Shown in pieces: positions 10,359-20,901 of a stretch of 64,000 nucleotides of DNA (positions are counted from its first letter, which is position 1; each line of letters begins with the position of its first letter). The DNA lies in assembly GCA_905182555.1 (NCBI GenBank), contig CAJJBX010000004.1, positions 33,061 through 97,060 on the forward strand. Reading direction: 5' to 3'. The notes under the pieces are model-generated. The model was not told the DNA's origin. It searched no databases and saw only the letters and a program-made list of their open reading frames with translations. The DNA is from an uncultured Ilumatobacter sp. (GTDB lineage Bacteria > Actinomycetota > Acidimicrobiia > Acidimicrobiales > Ilumatobacteraceae). The translations under genes were made by a program, and so were the position numbers.

Positions 10359-10431
10359 ACGGGCGTCCATGGAGATCCACGAAAAGCCTGCTGAGCAGGG
10401 GAAACGTGAACCGGAATCCATGGACGCCCGT
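10359..10431. repeat. 15-bp perfect inverted repeat around a CCTGCTGAGCAGG palindrome, just 3' of tRNA-Ser(CGA)
   Basis: ACGGGCGTCCATGGA 10359-10373 / TCCATGGACGCCCGT 10417-10431. Confidence 0.8.
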
Positions 10432-10566
10432 CGTCGTTTTCGGTGCGTTGCTCTCGGGGCCGCCCTCAAGGAGCCGTGCCGAAGCCTCCGAACGCTGCGT
10501 CGAAGCAACAGCGTACGATTGCCCCTGATGAGACCCAAAATCTGATCGCCAAGTGAGACCCTCGGT

Positions 10567-10690
10567 TTGCTGCGGCGACTGCGCTCTGCTTCGTTCAAGG
10601 CTGACAGATCAGTGAAGCTCTCGGCCTGGCATGGCCGGACCTCGACCTCGACGATGACTCGGTGCTCGTGCGCCGTGGCCTCGGGACGCG
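10567..10690 (+). pseudogene. Tyrosine recombinase (integrase) catalytic-core fragment
   Basis: In-frame G*QISEALGLAWPDLDLDDDSVLVRRGL matches the GxRxSEALGLxWxDvDl core; stop codon present and catalytic Arg lost. Confidence 0.55.
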
Positions 10691-10693
10691 CCG

Positions 10694-11056
10694 ACGTTCG
10701 ACCGTTACCCGAACGGCCCCTTCGACGGAGAAGCCGAAGTTACCGAGGACAAGAATGAGGTGAATTTCAACAATCAGGAAGGACAGATCCACCCCGATAT
10801 TGATAAAGACTTCTTCACTGCACGCTTTACCCGCACGGTGAACTTCTACGCAGCGTGCAAAATGTTCGTCGCCGTTGGCGGCGATGACGGCATGCGCCTC
10901 TCCATCGACGGAGAAGAAATTCTCGGCGACTGGACAAACCACGGGTTCGCTTGGAAGTTCGGCACGCACCATTTCAGCAGCGGTGAACATGTGCTCGTCG
11001 TGGAGTACTACGAGCACAAGAACAACTCGTCGCTCGTATTCCAATGGGCCAAGTGA
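10694..11056 (+). pseudogene. PA14-domain fragment
   Basis: FFTARFTRTVNFYAACKMFVAVGGDDGMRLSIDGEEILGDWTNH; no credible start or signal peptide. Confidence 0.6.
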
Positions 11057-11246
11057 TCAAGCCGTAACGAGACCGGGCCATCAACCGTGCTCCCACTCGA
11101 CGGCTCACTGACACGACAGCAGGCCGGCTACCCGGAGTTGGTCGACGAGAGGAAGCCTAATTTGTCGGGCCTCGGCGTGTCGATAATGCCGGGTTCTACC
11201 AGGGTCGTTGTGCGTCGCGAAGCATCGTTGCCCGCTGCCCCCGCTG

Positions 11247-12800
11247 TCAGCCGCAAACGGTCTCGGTGTCTGGGGCCTCGAGCTGGATCAGGTAATTGTG
11301 GATGGTGTCTTCGATGCAGCTGTTGACCCGGTAGCCGGTGTGCTGGTTTGCCTCGACGATCACGAGGCGACCGTCTTCGAGCGATGCAGCCATCCGCCGA
11401 CTGCTGTCGAGCGGCGTGCTCGGATCACCGGTCGTACCAACAATCACGATCGGGCCTGCGCTCATGCCGGTGACCTCGATCCGCGGGTCGAGGGCGGCAG
11501 GGAAAAAGCTGCACGTGTACGACCCTGTGGTGTGCGGAAACAGGCGGGGTGCCGCCCCGATGAGGACCTCAGCCTGTTCATCGGCTTCTTCAACGGTCAG
11601 CCGTTCCGGATCGTCGGCACACGAAATCGCCTGAAACGACTCAAGTAAGTTGCTGTAGGTCCCGTCGGCGCCCCGCTGGTAGTAGGCGTCCTGAAGTGCA
11701 AGCAGCCCGGCTCCGTCGCCGGATTGGGCTTCATCGAGTGACCGTTCGAGGGCGGGCCAGAACCGGTCCGAATACATCGCCCGCACGACGCCGGTGACCG
11801 CAACGCCGAGGTTGACGTCGGCTCGGCCTTCGGGCCCTGGAATGGGCGACTCGTCAAGTTGTACGAACAGCGCGTCGAAGGCGCTCTCGGCGTCGCCGTC
11901 GTTGTGGAATGCGCACGACGTAGTGGCACTGCATTCGGCAAGGAACGTGTTCAGCGAATTCTCGAAGCCGATCCACTGTTGGAGCGTGCTCTCGGTCGAG
12001 TCGGCGTTCGGGTCAGCGGCTCCGTCGAATACTGCTGCCCGCACCGTCGTTGGGAACAACGTGGCCCACACAGCCCCGAGCTCGCTGCCGTAACTGAATC
12101 CGAAGTAGGACACCTGCTCTTCGCCCAGCGCCTGACGAATTGCATCCATATCGCGCGCCGAGTTGTTGGTCCCGATGTACTGCAGTGCGCGACCAACCCG
12201 TTCTTGACAGCGCGTCGCGAACTCTTCGGCGAGCCGAACAAGATCAGCCTTGCCAGAAGCGTCCTCCGGTGTGATGTCACCCGCGGCAAAGAACTCGTCG
12301 TACTCCGCGTCGTCGATGCAATCGACGGCTCCGCCGCTGGCACCGGTGCCGCGCGGATCCCATCCGACCACGTCAAATCGTTCGGTGATTGCGGGAAGAA
12401 ACCAGCTCGTTGCGTTGATCCCCATCGTGCTTGCCGGCGAACCGGGACCACCGTTGTTGACCAGGAGCGAACCAATCCGATCGTTCGGATCAGCTCGGTG
12501 ACGCGTGACGTACAGCTCGATGGTTTCGCCTTGAGGATCGACGTAGTCGAGGGGAACCACGAGCCGTGCCTCGTCGACGTTCCCGCCCAACTCGGTCCAC
12601 TCGATTTTGTAGTCGAGCGGCTCCGGCTCAATAGCCGGCGGCGTCAAAGTGTCGCCCGGCTGCGCCGTGATGGGTGTTGGCGTCGTGGTGCTCGTCGGGA
12701 TCGCGTTGATTTCGCGAGTCTTTGGTGCCGGCAGAGCATCGCTGCCAGTACAACTGGCGATCACGAGCGCACTCACAAGAAGCGCAGAGGTCCGCCGCAT
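11247..12800 (-). CDS. Secreted/lipoprotein alpha/beta hydrolase, tripeptidyl-aminopeptidase-like
   Basis: MRRTSALLVSALVIASC lipobox, NNGGPGSP, GFSYGSELGAVW, TAP-like C-terminus. Confidence 0.85.
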   Translation of the reverse strand: MRRTSALLVSALVIASCTGSDALPAPKTREINAIPTSTTTPTPITAQPGDTLTPPAIEPEPLDYKIEWTELGGNVDEARLVVPLDYVDPQGETIELYVTRHRADPNDRIGSLLVNNGGPGSPASTMGINATSWFLPAITERFDVVGWDPRGTGASGGAVDCIDDAEYDEFFAAGDITPEDASGKADLVRLAEEFATRCQERVGRALQYIGTNNSARDMDAIRQALGEEQVSYFGFSYGSELGAVWATLFPTTVRAAVFDGAADPNADSTESTLQQWIGFENSLNTFLAECSATTSCAFHNDGDAESAFDALFVQLDESPIPGPEGRADVNLGVAVTGVVRAMYSDRFWPALERSLDEAQSGDGAGLLALQDAYYQRGADGTYSNLLESFQAISCADDPERLTVEEADEQAEVLIGAAPRLFPHTTGSYTCSFFPAALDPRIEVTGMSAGPIVIVGTTGDPSTPLDSSRRMAASLEDGRLVIVEANQHTGYRVNSCIEDTIHNYLIQLEAPDTETVCG

Positions 12801-12922
12801 GACTGGCAAGCGTACGAGCGGCTCCGGCGAGCGGCATCTTTGTCCCCCATCATTCTGCAAACGACCCGGCAAGCAAAACAGTGCCGGGGCGAGCGGGGCG
12901 AGTAGCCCTTAGCGTGGGCGCC

Positions 12923-14788
12923 ATGCGAATGTCCCCGTACCACATGATGCCCGGCGACAAGGGCTCGCTCGACGGCGTCAAGCTGGCCAACGGCACATTC
13001 AAGCGCGTCTGGGTCTTCGCTCGACCCTACCGGCGAACGATTTCTATCTTCCTTGCTGCCATTTTCGTTGCAGCGCTCCTCGCCCTGGTGCCTCCGTTCG
13101 TCGTGCGAGAAATCATCGACACCGCAATACCGGACAATGACCGCTACGCCATCAAGGTGCTGGCGACGATCGCCGTCTTCGCGGCGCTCACCGACGCCGG
13201 GCTCGCCATCGTGCAGCGTTGGTGCAGCTCCAGAGTCGGCGAAGGGCTGATCTACGACCTTCGTGGCGCGCTATTCGCCAAGGTCCAACGCATGCCGATC
13301 GCGTTCTTCACGCGGACACCGACCGGGTCGATCACGTCCCGGTTGAGCAGCGATGTCGTCGGCGCCCAGTCGGCGGTCACGAGCACCCTCGGCAGTGTGG
13401 TCAGCAACGTCATTGTGTTGACGACCACGTTGGCCGCAATGATCGCCCTCGAGTGGCGGCTCACGCTGCTGACGCTGATCGTGTTGCCGCTCTTCATCGT
13501 GCCGGCACGCCGCGTCGGGACGCGCCTGCAGGGAATCTCTCGCGAGCAGATGGGTCACAACGCTGCAATGAATACCCAGATGACCGAGCGTTTCAATGTC
13601 TCTGGCGCCACTCTCGTCAAGCTGTTTGGCTCCGGTCAGCGCGAGCGCGAGTCCTTCGAGACCCGTGCACGCGGCGTCCGTGACACCGGCATCCAGGCAG
13701 CGATCTACGGCCGTGTGTTCTTCGTTGCGCTCGGCCTCGTTGGGGCGATCGGCACGGCAGCGATTTACGGCATCGGCGCATTGATGGTCGTCGACGGCGA
13801 AATCTCGACCGGCACGCTCGTCGCACTGGCCGCACTCGCCACGCGCGTGTACCAACCGTTAACTGGGCTGACCAACGCACGGGTTGACCTGATGACGTCG
13901 ATGGTGAGTTTTGAACGCGTCTTCGAAGTGCTCGACGCACCGGAGGCGATCCAAGAAAAGCCAGGTGCAATCGATCTGGTCGCCCCACGTGGTGGCGTCG
14001 AGTTCGACAACGTCACGTTCCGATACCCGCCCGCTGTCGAATCGGCGATTCCCACGATGGAGCAGAACGCCGGCCTTGGCGGTGACACCGACCCCGACGT
14101 CGACGTACTGCACGGGCTGTCGCTGACGATCGCACCAGGTGAAACACTCGCCCTCGTCGGGGCGTCTGGTGCCGGGAAGTCAACCACGATCTCACTTCTC
14201 CCGCGCCTCTACGACGTCACCGTTGGCGCGGTCCGCATCGACGGGCACGACGTCCGCGACCTCACTCTCGACAGCTTGCGCGCCTCGATCGGCGTGGTGT
14301 CACAGGATCCGCATCTGTTCCACGAATCAATCGGCGACAACCTTCGCTACGCCGACCAGTCGGCCAACGACGATCAGGTCATCGCTGCAGCCAAGGCGGC
14401 TCGGATTCATGACACGATCGCGGCACTGCCTGACGGCTACGACACGATCGTCGGCGAGCGTGGCTATCGGCTGAGCGGTGGCGAGAAGCAACGGCTGGCG
14501 ATCGCCCGTCTGCTGCTGAAGGATCCTGCGATCATCATTCTCGACGAGGCAACAAGCCATCTCGACAACGACAACGAGGCGCACATCCAAGCCGCTCTCG
14601 AACATGCGATGGAGGGACGAACTGCGCTCGTTATCGCGCATCGCCTGTCGACGATTCGCAGCGCCGACCGCATTGCGTTCATCGAAGACGGTCGAGTCGC
14701 CGAAATCGGTACACACACCGAGCTCCTTGCAGCCGGCGGGCGCTATGCGCACCAACTGCAAGCAGGTGATCTCGTCATCCCGAACTGA
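12923..14788 (+). CDS. ABC transporter, fused permease/ATPase exporter
   Basis: Six-TM domain; GASGAGKST, LSGGEKQRLAIARLLL, IILDEATSHLD. Confidence 0.93.
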   Translation: MRMSPYHMMPGDKGSLDGVKLANGTFKRVWVFARPYRRTISIFLAAIFVAALLALVPPFVVREIIDTAIPDNDRYAIKVLATIAVFAALTDAGLAIVQRWCSSRVGEGLIYDLRGALFAKVQRMPIAFFTRTPTGSITSRLSSDVVGAQSAVTSTLGSVVSNVIVLTTTLAAMIALEWRLTLLTLIVLPLFIVPARRVGTRLQGISREQMGHNAAMNTQMTERFNVSGATLVKLFGSGQRERESFETRARGVRDTGIQAAIYGRVFFVALGLVGAIGTAAIYGIGALMVVDGEISTGTLVALAALATRVYQPLTGLTNARVDLMTSMVSFERVFEVLDAPEAIQEKPGAIDLVAPRGGVEFDNVTFRYPPAVESAIPTMEQNAGLGGDTDPDVDVLHGLSLTIAPGETLALVGASGAGKSTTISLLPRLYDVTVGAVRIDGHDVRDLTLDSLRASIGVVSQDPHLFHESIGDNLRYADQSANDDQVIAAAKAARIHDTIAALPDGYDTIVGERGYRLSGGEKQRLAIARLLLKDPAIIILDEATSHLDNDNEAHIQAALEHAMEGRTALVIAHRLSTIRSADRIAFIEDGRVAEIGTHTELLAAGGRYAHQLQAGDLVIPN

Positions 14789-14932
14789 GCGAGCGGCCCA
14801 GTCACAGATCGTTCAGCCGCGAGCCCCGTAGAAGTCAATCGACGAGTCGCCGGTCTTCGCCTGACGGAGCCCGCTGCAAAGAAGCCCCCTTCTCGTTTCG
14901 CTCAAGTCAGGCATAGCTGTCACACTTCACGT

Positions 14933-16096
14933 GTGATCCAAGCAGCGGTGCGGGCAGCGCAGGTCCCGCCATTTCATGCCATGGCAATGAACCGGGCAGC
15001 CGGCGACCGTGAGGCTGCCGGCCATCGCGTCATGCACCTCGAAGTTGGGCAACCGGCGACAGGACTCCCCGACACTGCCCGCCGAGCGGTGATCAGCGCC
15101 CTCGACAGTCCACTCGGATACACGAACGCAACTGGTTTGCCAGAGCTTCGGGAACGTCTCGCCGATCGGCATACAGCGCTTGGTCCACCGGGGGCGCAAC
15201 CGCTCGACGCATCCCGAATCGTGGTCGTCGCTGGGGCGTCTGCCGGCTTCTCACTGGCCTTCCTCACGTTGTTCGAGCCTGGCCAGCGAGTCGGGGTCAT
15301 CGAACCGGGCTATCCCTGCTATCGAAACGCACTCATCGCACTCGGCATTGAGGCAGTGCCGATCTCGGTCGGCCCAGAGAGCCGGTGGGCCCCGACTGCC
15401 CAACATCTGAGCAACGCCGGTCATCTCGACGGACTCGTACTTGCCTCTCCGTCGAACCCCACGGGAACGATCCTGTCTGCCGACTCGCTCGCCGAAGTCG
15501 CGGGTTACTGCAGCGACCACGACATCGCGATCGTTGCCGACGAGATCTACCACGGCATCATCGATGACGGAATCGCTTCGCCGATGCTCGAACACGCGCC
15601 CGACGCCATTGTCATCAACAGCTTCTCGAAGTACTTCTCGATGACTGGCTGGCGGATTGGTTGGATGGTGGTCCCTGACCATCTCGTCGACGTGGTCGAA
15701 CGGCTGCAACAGAACATGTACATCTGCGCTCCGCACGTTTCGCAAGTCGCAGCGCTGGCCGCCCTCGATGCAACCAATGAGTTGGAAGGCCATGTCGCTC
15801 GATACCGGGTCAACCGACGAGTCATGCTGTCTGGCCTGAGTGCTGCCGGGATCACCGACATCGCGCCGGCTGACGGCGCGTTCTATATCTATGCCCACGT
15901 CCCTCAGTTCACGACCAACATTGGACTGTCGTCGATGGACCTGTGCCAGCGATGGCTCGACGAACTTGGCGTGGCCTGTACCCCCGGTATCGACTTCGAC
16001 CTGGCCCGAGGCCACGAGTACGTCCGCTTCTCGTATGCCGGCGAAGCCTCCGACCTTGACGAAGCGTGCTCGGCAATCGCGAGCTGGGCACCATGA
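14933..16096 (+). CDS. PLP-dependent aminotransferase class I/II
   Basis: SNPTGT, NSFSKYFSMTGWRIGW. Confidence 0.9.
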   Translation: MIQAAVRAAQVPPFHAMAMNRAAGDREAAGHRVMHLEVGQPATGLPDTARRAVISALDSPLGYTNATGLPELRERLADRHTALGPPGAQPLDASRIVVVAGASAGFSLAFLTLFEPGQRVGVIEPGYPCYRNALIALGIEAVPISVGPESRWAPTAQHLSNAGHLDGLVLASPSNPTGTILSADSLAEVAGYCSDHDIAIVADEIYHGIIDDGIASPMLEHAPDAIVINSFSKYFSMTGWRIGWMVVPDHLVDVVERLQQNMYICAPHVSQVAALAALDATNELEGHVARYRVNRRVMLSGLSAAGITDIAPADGAFYIYAHVPQFTTNIGLSSMDLCQRWLDELGVACTPGIDFDLARGHEYVRFSYAGEASDLDEACSAIASWAP

Positions 16097-17250
16097 GTCG
16101 ACCACCCGGCGAGCGGACTGGCCCGCTGGTCGATCTGCGCGTCATCGACATGTCGACGGTGCTCGCCGGGCCGAACTGTGCGCGATACCTCGCCGACTTC
16201 GGCGCCGACGTGATCAAGGTCGAGCGGCCGGGTGGCGACAGCCTGCGCAACATGGCGTGGCGCGACCCGCGCGATGGCGAGGGCCTGTGGTGGAAGCTGG
16301 TCAACCGCAACAAGCGGACCGTCGTGCTCGACGTGAAAGACAATGCCGATCATGCGACCTTGCTGCGACTCCTCGACGAGGCCGACGTGCTCGTCGAGAA
16401 CTCTCGTCCGGGAACGCTTGAGCGGCTCGGCCTGGGGCCGGATGTCTTGTTGGCTCGCAACCCGAAGCTGGTTATCACGCGAGTGTCTGGGTTCGGCCAA
16501 GACGGCCCATACGCCTCCCGTGCGGGCTTCGCAACGATCGCCGAGGCCATGTCCGGGCTCGTTGCCCTCTCCGGTGAGCCCGAAGGCCAGCCGCTCCTGC
16601 CACCGGTCGCTCTGACCGACGAAGTGACGGGCCTTTCGGCCGCATTCGCCACGATGGTCGCGTTGCACTCGGGCGTCGGTCAAGTTGTCGATGCAAACCT
16701 GTTGGAGACGATGTTCCACATGATGGGGCCACTCGCCTCGCTCTTTGCGGTGACTGGCGAACAGCAGCCTCGACTCGGCGCCGGCCTGCCCTACACGGTG
16801 CCCCGAGGGACCTACCAGTGCAACGACGGCAAGTGGGTTGCGGCATCGACGAGCAGTGATTCGGTGGCAGCGCGGGTGATGGAGCTACTCGGTGTTGGAG
16901 ACGACGTGAGGTTCACAACCTTCGCCGGGCGCACCGAGCACCGTACAGATCTCGAAGCAATCATGACCGCCTGGTGTGCAGCTCGGACGCAAGCCGAAGT
17001 GGTCGAGGCGTTCACCGCAGCTGACGCGGCGATCGGGCCAGTTCTCGACATGGCCGAGATCGCCAGCGATCCCCACTACGCGCAGCGGGGCACCATCGAA
17101 ACCGTTCCAGACGGCTTGGGTGGCACCCCGATGCAGAGTGTGATTGCTCGATTGTCTGCAACGCCCGGATCAATCCGCTGGGCAGGCCGCGCTCTCAACG
17201 CTGACGGCGCCGAGGTGGCAGCGAGCGGCTGGGACAGTCCTTCAGACTGA
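16093..17250 (+). CDS. CaiB/BaiF family CoA transferase
   Basis: LRVIDMSTVLAGPNCARYLADFGADVIKVERPGGD; ATGA overlap with previous gene. Confidence 0.92.
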   Translation: MSRPPGERTGPLVDLRVIDMSTVLAGPNCARYLADFGADVIKVERPGGDSLRNMAWRDPRDGEGLWWKLVNRNKRTVVLDVKDNADHATLLRLLDEADVLVENSRPGTLERLGLGPDVLLARNPKLVITRVSGFGQDGPYASRAGFATIAEAMSGLVALSGEPEGQPLLPPVALTDEVTGLSAAFATMVALHSGVGQVVDANLLETMFHMMGPLASLFAVTGEQQPRLGAGLPYTVPRGTYQCNDGKWVAASTSSDSVAARVMELLGVGDDVRFTTFAGRTEHRTDLEAIMTAWCAARTQAEVVEAFTAADAAIGPVLDMAEIASDPHYAQRGTIETVPDGLGGTPMQSVIARLSATPGSIRWAGRALNADGAEVAASGWDSPSD

Positions 17251-17264
17251 TCAGCCGTACCGGC

Positions 17265-17435
17265 TCACTTGCCGGCGGCGTCTTCGCCCGGGATGACCTT
17301 CTCAGCTGCGTCACTGATCGTGTCGTACTTGTTTTCGATGTCATCGGGGATCTTGTCGCCGTTGGCCTCAACGAGGTCGTCAGCAGTGTCCTTGGCCTTG
17401 CCGGCCTTACCCTTTATCTTGTTAAACAGACCCAT
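17265..17435 (-). CDS. Small Rv0909-like antitoxin/CsbD-like protein
   Basis: MGLFNKIKGKAGKAKDTADDLVEANGDKIPDDIENKYDTISDAAEKV. Confidence 0.5.
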   Translation of the reverse strand: MGLFNKIKGKAGKAKDTADDLVEANGDKIPDDIENKYDTISDAAEKVIPGEDAAGK

Positions 17436-17482
17436 GGAGTGCTCCTTTGTCGTGTTAAGCCCCACAACTTGCGAAAGGGCCC

Positions 17483-18136
17483 CTACGACTGTGATCCGAT
17501 CGGGCAGCTGACGCCCGTGCCCTTAATGCCGCAGTAGCCATTCGGATTCTTGGCGAGGTACTGCTGGTGGTAAGGCTCAGCGTAGTAAAAGTCGGTAACG
17601 AAGTCGATGGATCCGACTTCGGTGGTGATCTGACCCTTGCGCATCGCATCGAGGCCTTCTTGAACGCGCGCCCTTGTTGCTTCAATAACCGGGAGTTGGC
17701 TCGGCTGCGTGGCCCACACGCCCGTGCGGTACTGGCTGCCAACGTCGTTACCTTGGCGCATCTCCTGGGTGGGGTCGTGCTCTTCCCAGAAAACCTGCAT
17801 GATCCGCTCGAAGCTGATCACTGACGGGTCAAACACGATGCCGACGGCCTCAGCATGGCCCGTCCGGCCGGTGCAGTTCTCTTCGTAGGTGCAGTTCGGC
17901 GTGAAGCCACCGGCATAACCGGCAAAGGTGGAGTAGACCCCCTCAAGCTGCCAGAAGAGCCGCTCGGCGCCCCAGAAGCAGCCCATTCCGACCACGGCAA
18001 TCTCCATACCGTCAGGCCAGGGCCCCGTGAGCGGGTTGCCGTTGACGAAGTGCGCGTCGGGCACCTGCATAGCTTCGGCGCGGCCGGGCAGGGCCTCGTC
18101 GGGAGCGATCATGGTCGAGGTCCTCCGGAAAAGCAT
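17483..18136 (-). CDS. msrA: Peptide-methionine (S)-S-oxide reductase
   Basis: [11 protein letters not shown]..., [26 protein letters not shown]. Confidence 0.95.
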   Translation of the reverse strand: MLFRRTSTMIAPDEALPGRAEAMQVPDAHFVNGNPLTGPWPDGMEIAVVGMGCFWGAERLFWQLEGVYSTFAGYAGGFTPNCTYEENCTGRTGHAEAVGIVFDPSVISFERIMQVFWEEHDPTQEMRQGNDVGSQYRTGVWATQPSQLPVIEATRARVQEGLDAMRKGQITTEVGSIDFVTDFYYAEPYHQQYLAKNPNGYCGIKGTGVSCPIGSQS

Positions 18137-18278
18137 GGCATCAGGATACGAGGCCCTGTCATCACCCCAACCGCGCGCCCCTGTTCGTCAGCGTGATGGT
18201 TTTGGTCGGTATGCCGACCAGGACCGTCATGCTGGCCCATTGCGCAAACCGCCAGCAGCGTTCGGTACGGTCTGCGGC

Positions 18279-18761
18279 GTGACAATTCGGGACATGGTCG
18301 AGGCAGATTTGCCGCAGGTAATGGCGATCAACGAGGCCAATGTGCCCGAGGTGGGAGACATCGACCTCGAACAACTGCGATTCATCGTGAGCGAGAGCGC
18401 AGCGCGATTGGTGGTCGAAGTCGATGGAGCGATTGCCGGGTTCTGCCTCGTACTCGCGCCCGGCTCGGCCTACGACTCCATCAACTACGCGTGGTTTATG
18501 GAGCGCTACCCCACCGACTGGTATCTCGATCGCGTGGCCTTCGACGCAGCAACACAGGGCAAGGGTTTCGGCAGTCAGCTCTACGCCGAGGTTGAGCTTC
18601 GGCTGACCGCGGCTGCTGCAACAGGACTCACGCTCGAAGTGAACATCGACCCGCCGAACGAACCGTCACTCGCTTTTCACAACAAGCACGGCTTTGCCGA
18701 AGTCGGCCAGCAAACGTCACACGACATCGAGGTCAGCTTGATGCGCAAATTTGCGAGATAG
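18279..18761 (+). CDS. GNAT family N-acetyltransferase
   Basis: VTIRDMVEADLPQVMAINE...DRVAFDAATQGKGFGSQL; GTG start. Confidence 0.85.
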   Translation: MTIRDMVEADLPQVMAINEANVPEVGDIDLEQLRFIVSESAARLVVEVDGAIAGFCLVLAPGSAYDSINYAWFMERYPTDWYLDRVAFDAATQGKGFGSQLYAEVELRLTAAAATGLTLEVNIDPPNEPSLAFHNKHGFAEVGQQTSHDIEVSLMRKFAR

Positions 18762-18816
18762 CGAGATAGCGAGATGGCGAGATAGCGAGATAGCGAGATG
18801 GCGAGATAGCGAGATA
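18753..18816 (+). repeat. Eight tandem 8-bp units GCGAGAT(A/G) with 24-bp higher-order period, starting in the last codons of the GNAT gene
   Basis: Read directly. Confidence 0.95.
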
Positions 18817-18851
18817 GTTGCGAAAGGGGCCTGACCCCAGCCGCAACTATC
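18813..18851. terminator. Hairpin between convergent genes with nested GGGG-CCTGA-CCCC
   Basis: GATAGTTGCG...CGCAACTATC 10-bp outer stem; both flanking stop codons lie in or beside it. Confidence 0.65.
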
Positions 18852-19657
18852 TGCGGTCTTGGAGGAACTTGAAGTGGGCGCGGGTCGATGCGACGTGGTC
18901 GGTGTCGATGTCGGCGAAAATTGTGGTCTCGGTCCCGGCAGCATGCACGAGTACTTCGCCGAGCGGATCAATGACCATGCTGTCGCCGCAGTGGTCGAGT
19001 TGGCCGGTGCGCTGGCCGTTGGCATCGAGGGCGCCGTCACGGCCGACCCGGTTGACCGCCACGAAGTACGCCTGGTTTTCGATGGCGCGGGCCCTGGCGA
19101 GCGTCTGCCAGTGGTGGCGCCGCTTCGCCGGCCAGTTGGCCACGAGGAGATACGCGTCGGTGTCCTCGGCCAGCGCCCAGAACTCGTTGGCGAATCGCAG
19201 GTCGTAACAAACAAACAGGCTGACTCGGACGCCTTCAATCTCGACGGTCACAAAGTCGGTTCCGGGCCGCACGTAGGCATCTTCGCCACCATGTGAGAAC
19301 GGATGGATCTTGCGGTAGCGGTGCACAGTGCCGTCAGGGCCTGCCAGCACAAATACGTTGCTGACGCGTTGGTCCTCAGCCGGTGCGTCTGGTGCAAGTT
19401 CGGCGCACGACCCTCCGACCCATATGCCGTGTGCGGCTGCCTCGGCGACGAGGAACTGGCTCGACGGGCCGCCTTCTGGCTCAGCGATCGCCGGGTCGCT
19501 GAAGGCGAAGCCTGTCGAAAACGTCTCAGTAAGCAATACGAGGCGCGCCCCCCCGGCCGCCGCCGCCGCGATCTCGTGGCGCGAGCGTCGCATAGTTGGC
19601 GTCGCGGTCGAACCAAGCAATGTCGTGTTGAAGAGCAGCGATCCGAAGTGTGCTCAT
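18847..19657 (-). pseudogene. Carbon-nitrogen hydrolase (nitrilase family), frameshifted near 19580
   Basis: N-term MSTLRIAALQHDIAWFDRDANYATLA in one frame, GGARLVLLTETFSTGF...VCYDLRFANEFW in another. Confidence 0.75.
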
Positions 19658-20901
19658 GAGGCGAATCCTTTCGCGAGCGCATCGGCCGCGGTGTTGATGA
19701 CGTGCATCTGTTTGCAATAGGCGAACCGCACCATGTGGCGGCCGTTGTCTGGCCGAGCGTAAAACACCTCGTTCGGTATGGCGACAACGCCCGCTTTGGC
19801 CGGAAGCTGTCGACAGAACTCGTAACCGTCACCGCTCGCATCGATCGGGCGGATGTCGACCGTGGCGAAGTAACTGGCCTCTGGCTGAAACACGGTGAAG
19901 CCGATATCGGTCAGCACATCACACAGCCGGTCTCGGGTCGCCTGCAGCCCGGCCCGCAGACCTTCGAAGTAGGAATCCGGCAGACGCAAGCCGACCGCCG
20001 TGGCCGGTTGGAACGGCCCGCCGTTGACGAACGTGAGGAATTGCTTGGCAGTTCGGGCCGCCGCGACCAGGTTGGCCGGGCCGGTCATCCAACCGATCTT
20101 CCAACCAGTGGTGTGGAACGTCTTTCCGCCCGACGAGATGGTGAGGGTTCGCTCGAACATGTCGGGCAACGTGCACATCGGAATGTGTTCACGACCGTCG
20201 AACGCAAGGTGCTCGTAGACCTCGTCGGTGACGACTACAAGGTCATGGTCGATCGCGAGGTCAGCAATCAGCTGAAGCTCGACGCGTGTGAACACCTTGC
20301 CGCTCGGATTGTGCGGTGTGTTGAGCATGATCAGCTTGGTCTTTGCGCCGATCGAGCGGCGCAACTCATCGGGGTCGAACACGTAGTTGCCATCGACGTC
20401 GGGCGCGAGTAAAACGGGGACCGCAATAGCGCTCGCCATCGCGATATTCGCCCGGTAGCTGTCGTACATGGGCTCGAACACGACGACCTCGTCACCGGCA
20501 TCGAGCATCCCGAGGAGCGCACTGGCGATTGCCTCGCTGGCACCGGCAGTGACGACGATCTCAGAAGCCGGGTCGAGTTCGATTCCGTAAAAGCGCTGCT
20601 GGTGTTCCGCAATTGCCTCGCGCAACACCGCCATGCCAGGCAGCGGCGGGTATTGGTTGCCACCGGAGTTAATCGCGTCGATCGCAGCGTCGAGAACGGC
20701 GCGCGGCCCGTCGGTGTCGGGGAACCCTTGTCCGAGGTTGATCGCTCCGGTCTCGGCGGCGAGTGCCGACATCTCGGCAAAGATCGTCGTACCGAACCCG
20801 TTCAGCTTCGAAGTCATCACGTCAACGGGAGCGGCCACGTCGAAAGTGTAGAAGAGCTGGCACAGCGACTCAGCGCTCGACTCCGAGAAGTTCGTTGTCA
20901 T
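19654..20901 (-). CDS. PLP-dependent aminotransferase (YbdL/kynurenine-type)
   Basis: LGQGFPDTDGP, NTPHNPSGKV, SSGGKTFHTTGWKIGW. Confidence 0.9.
   Translation of the reverse strand: MTTNFSESSAESLCQLFYTFDVAAPVDVMTSKLNGFGTTIFAEMSALAAETGAINLGQGFPDTDGPRAVLDAAIDAINSGGNQYPPLPGMAVLREAIAEHQQRFYGIELDPASEIVVTAGASEAIASALLGMLDAGDEVVVFEPMYDSYRANIAMASAIAVPVLLAPDVDGNYVFDPDELRRSIGAKTKLIMLNTPHNPSGKVFTRVELQLIADLAIDHDLVVVTDEVYEHLAFDGREHIPMCTLPDMFERTLTISSGGKTFHTTGWKIGWMTGPANLVAAARTAKQFLTFVNGGPFQPATAVGLRLPDSYFEGLRAGLQATRDRLCDVLTDIGFTVFQPEASYFATVDIRPIDASGDGYEFCRQLPAKAGVVAIPNEVFYARPDNGRHMVRFAYCKQMHVINTAADALAKGFAS

Noticed and set aside
11859-12905. 348-aa plus-strand ORF
   Set aside because: Antisense to the alpha/beta hydrolase, which has a lipobox and catalytic motifs.
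18753-18816. Repeat array as a possible CRISPR
   Set aside because: 8-bp units directly adjacent with no spacers; simple tandem repeat.
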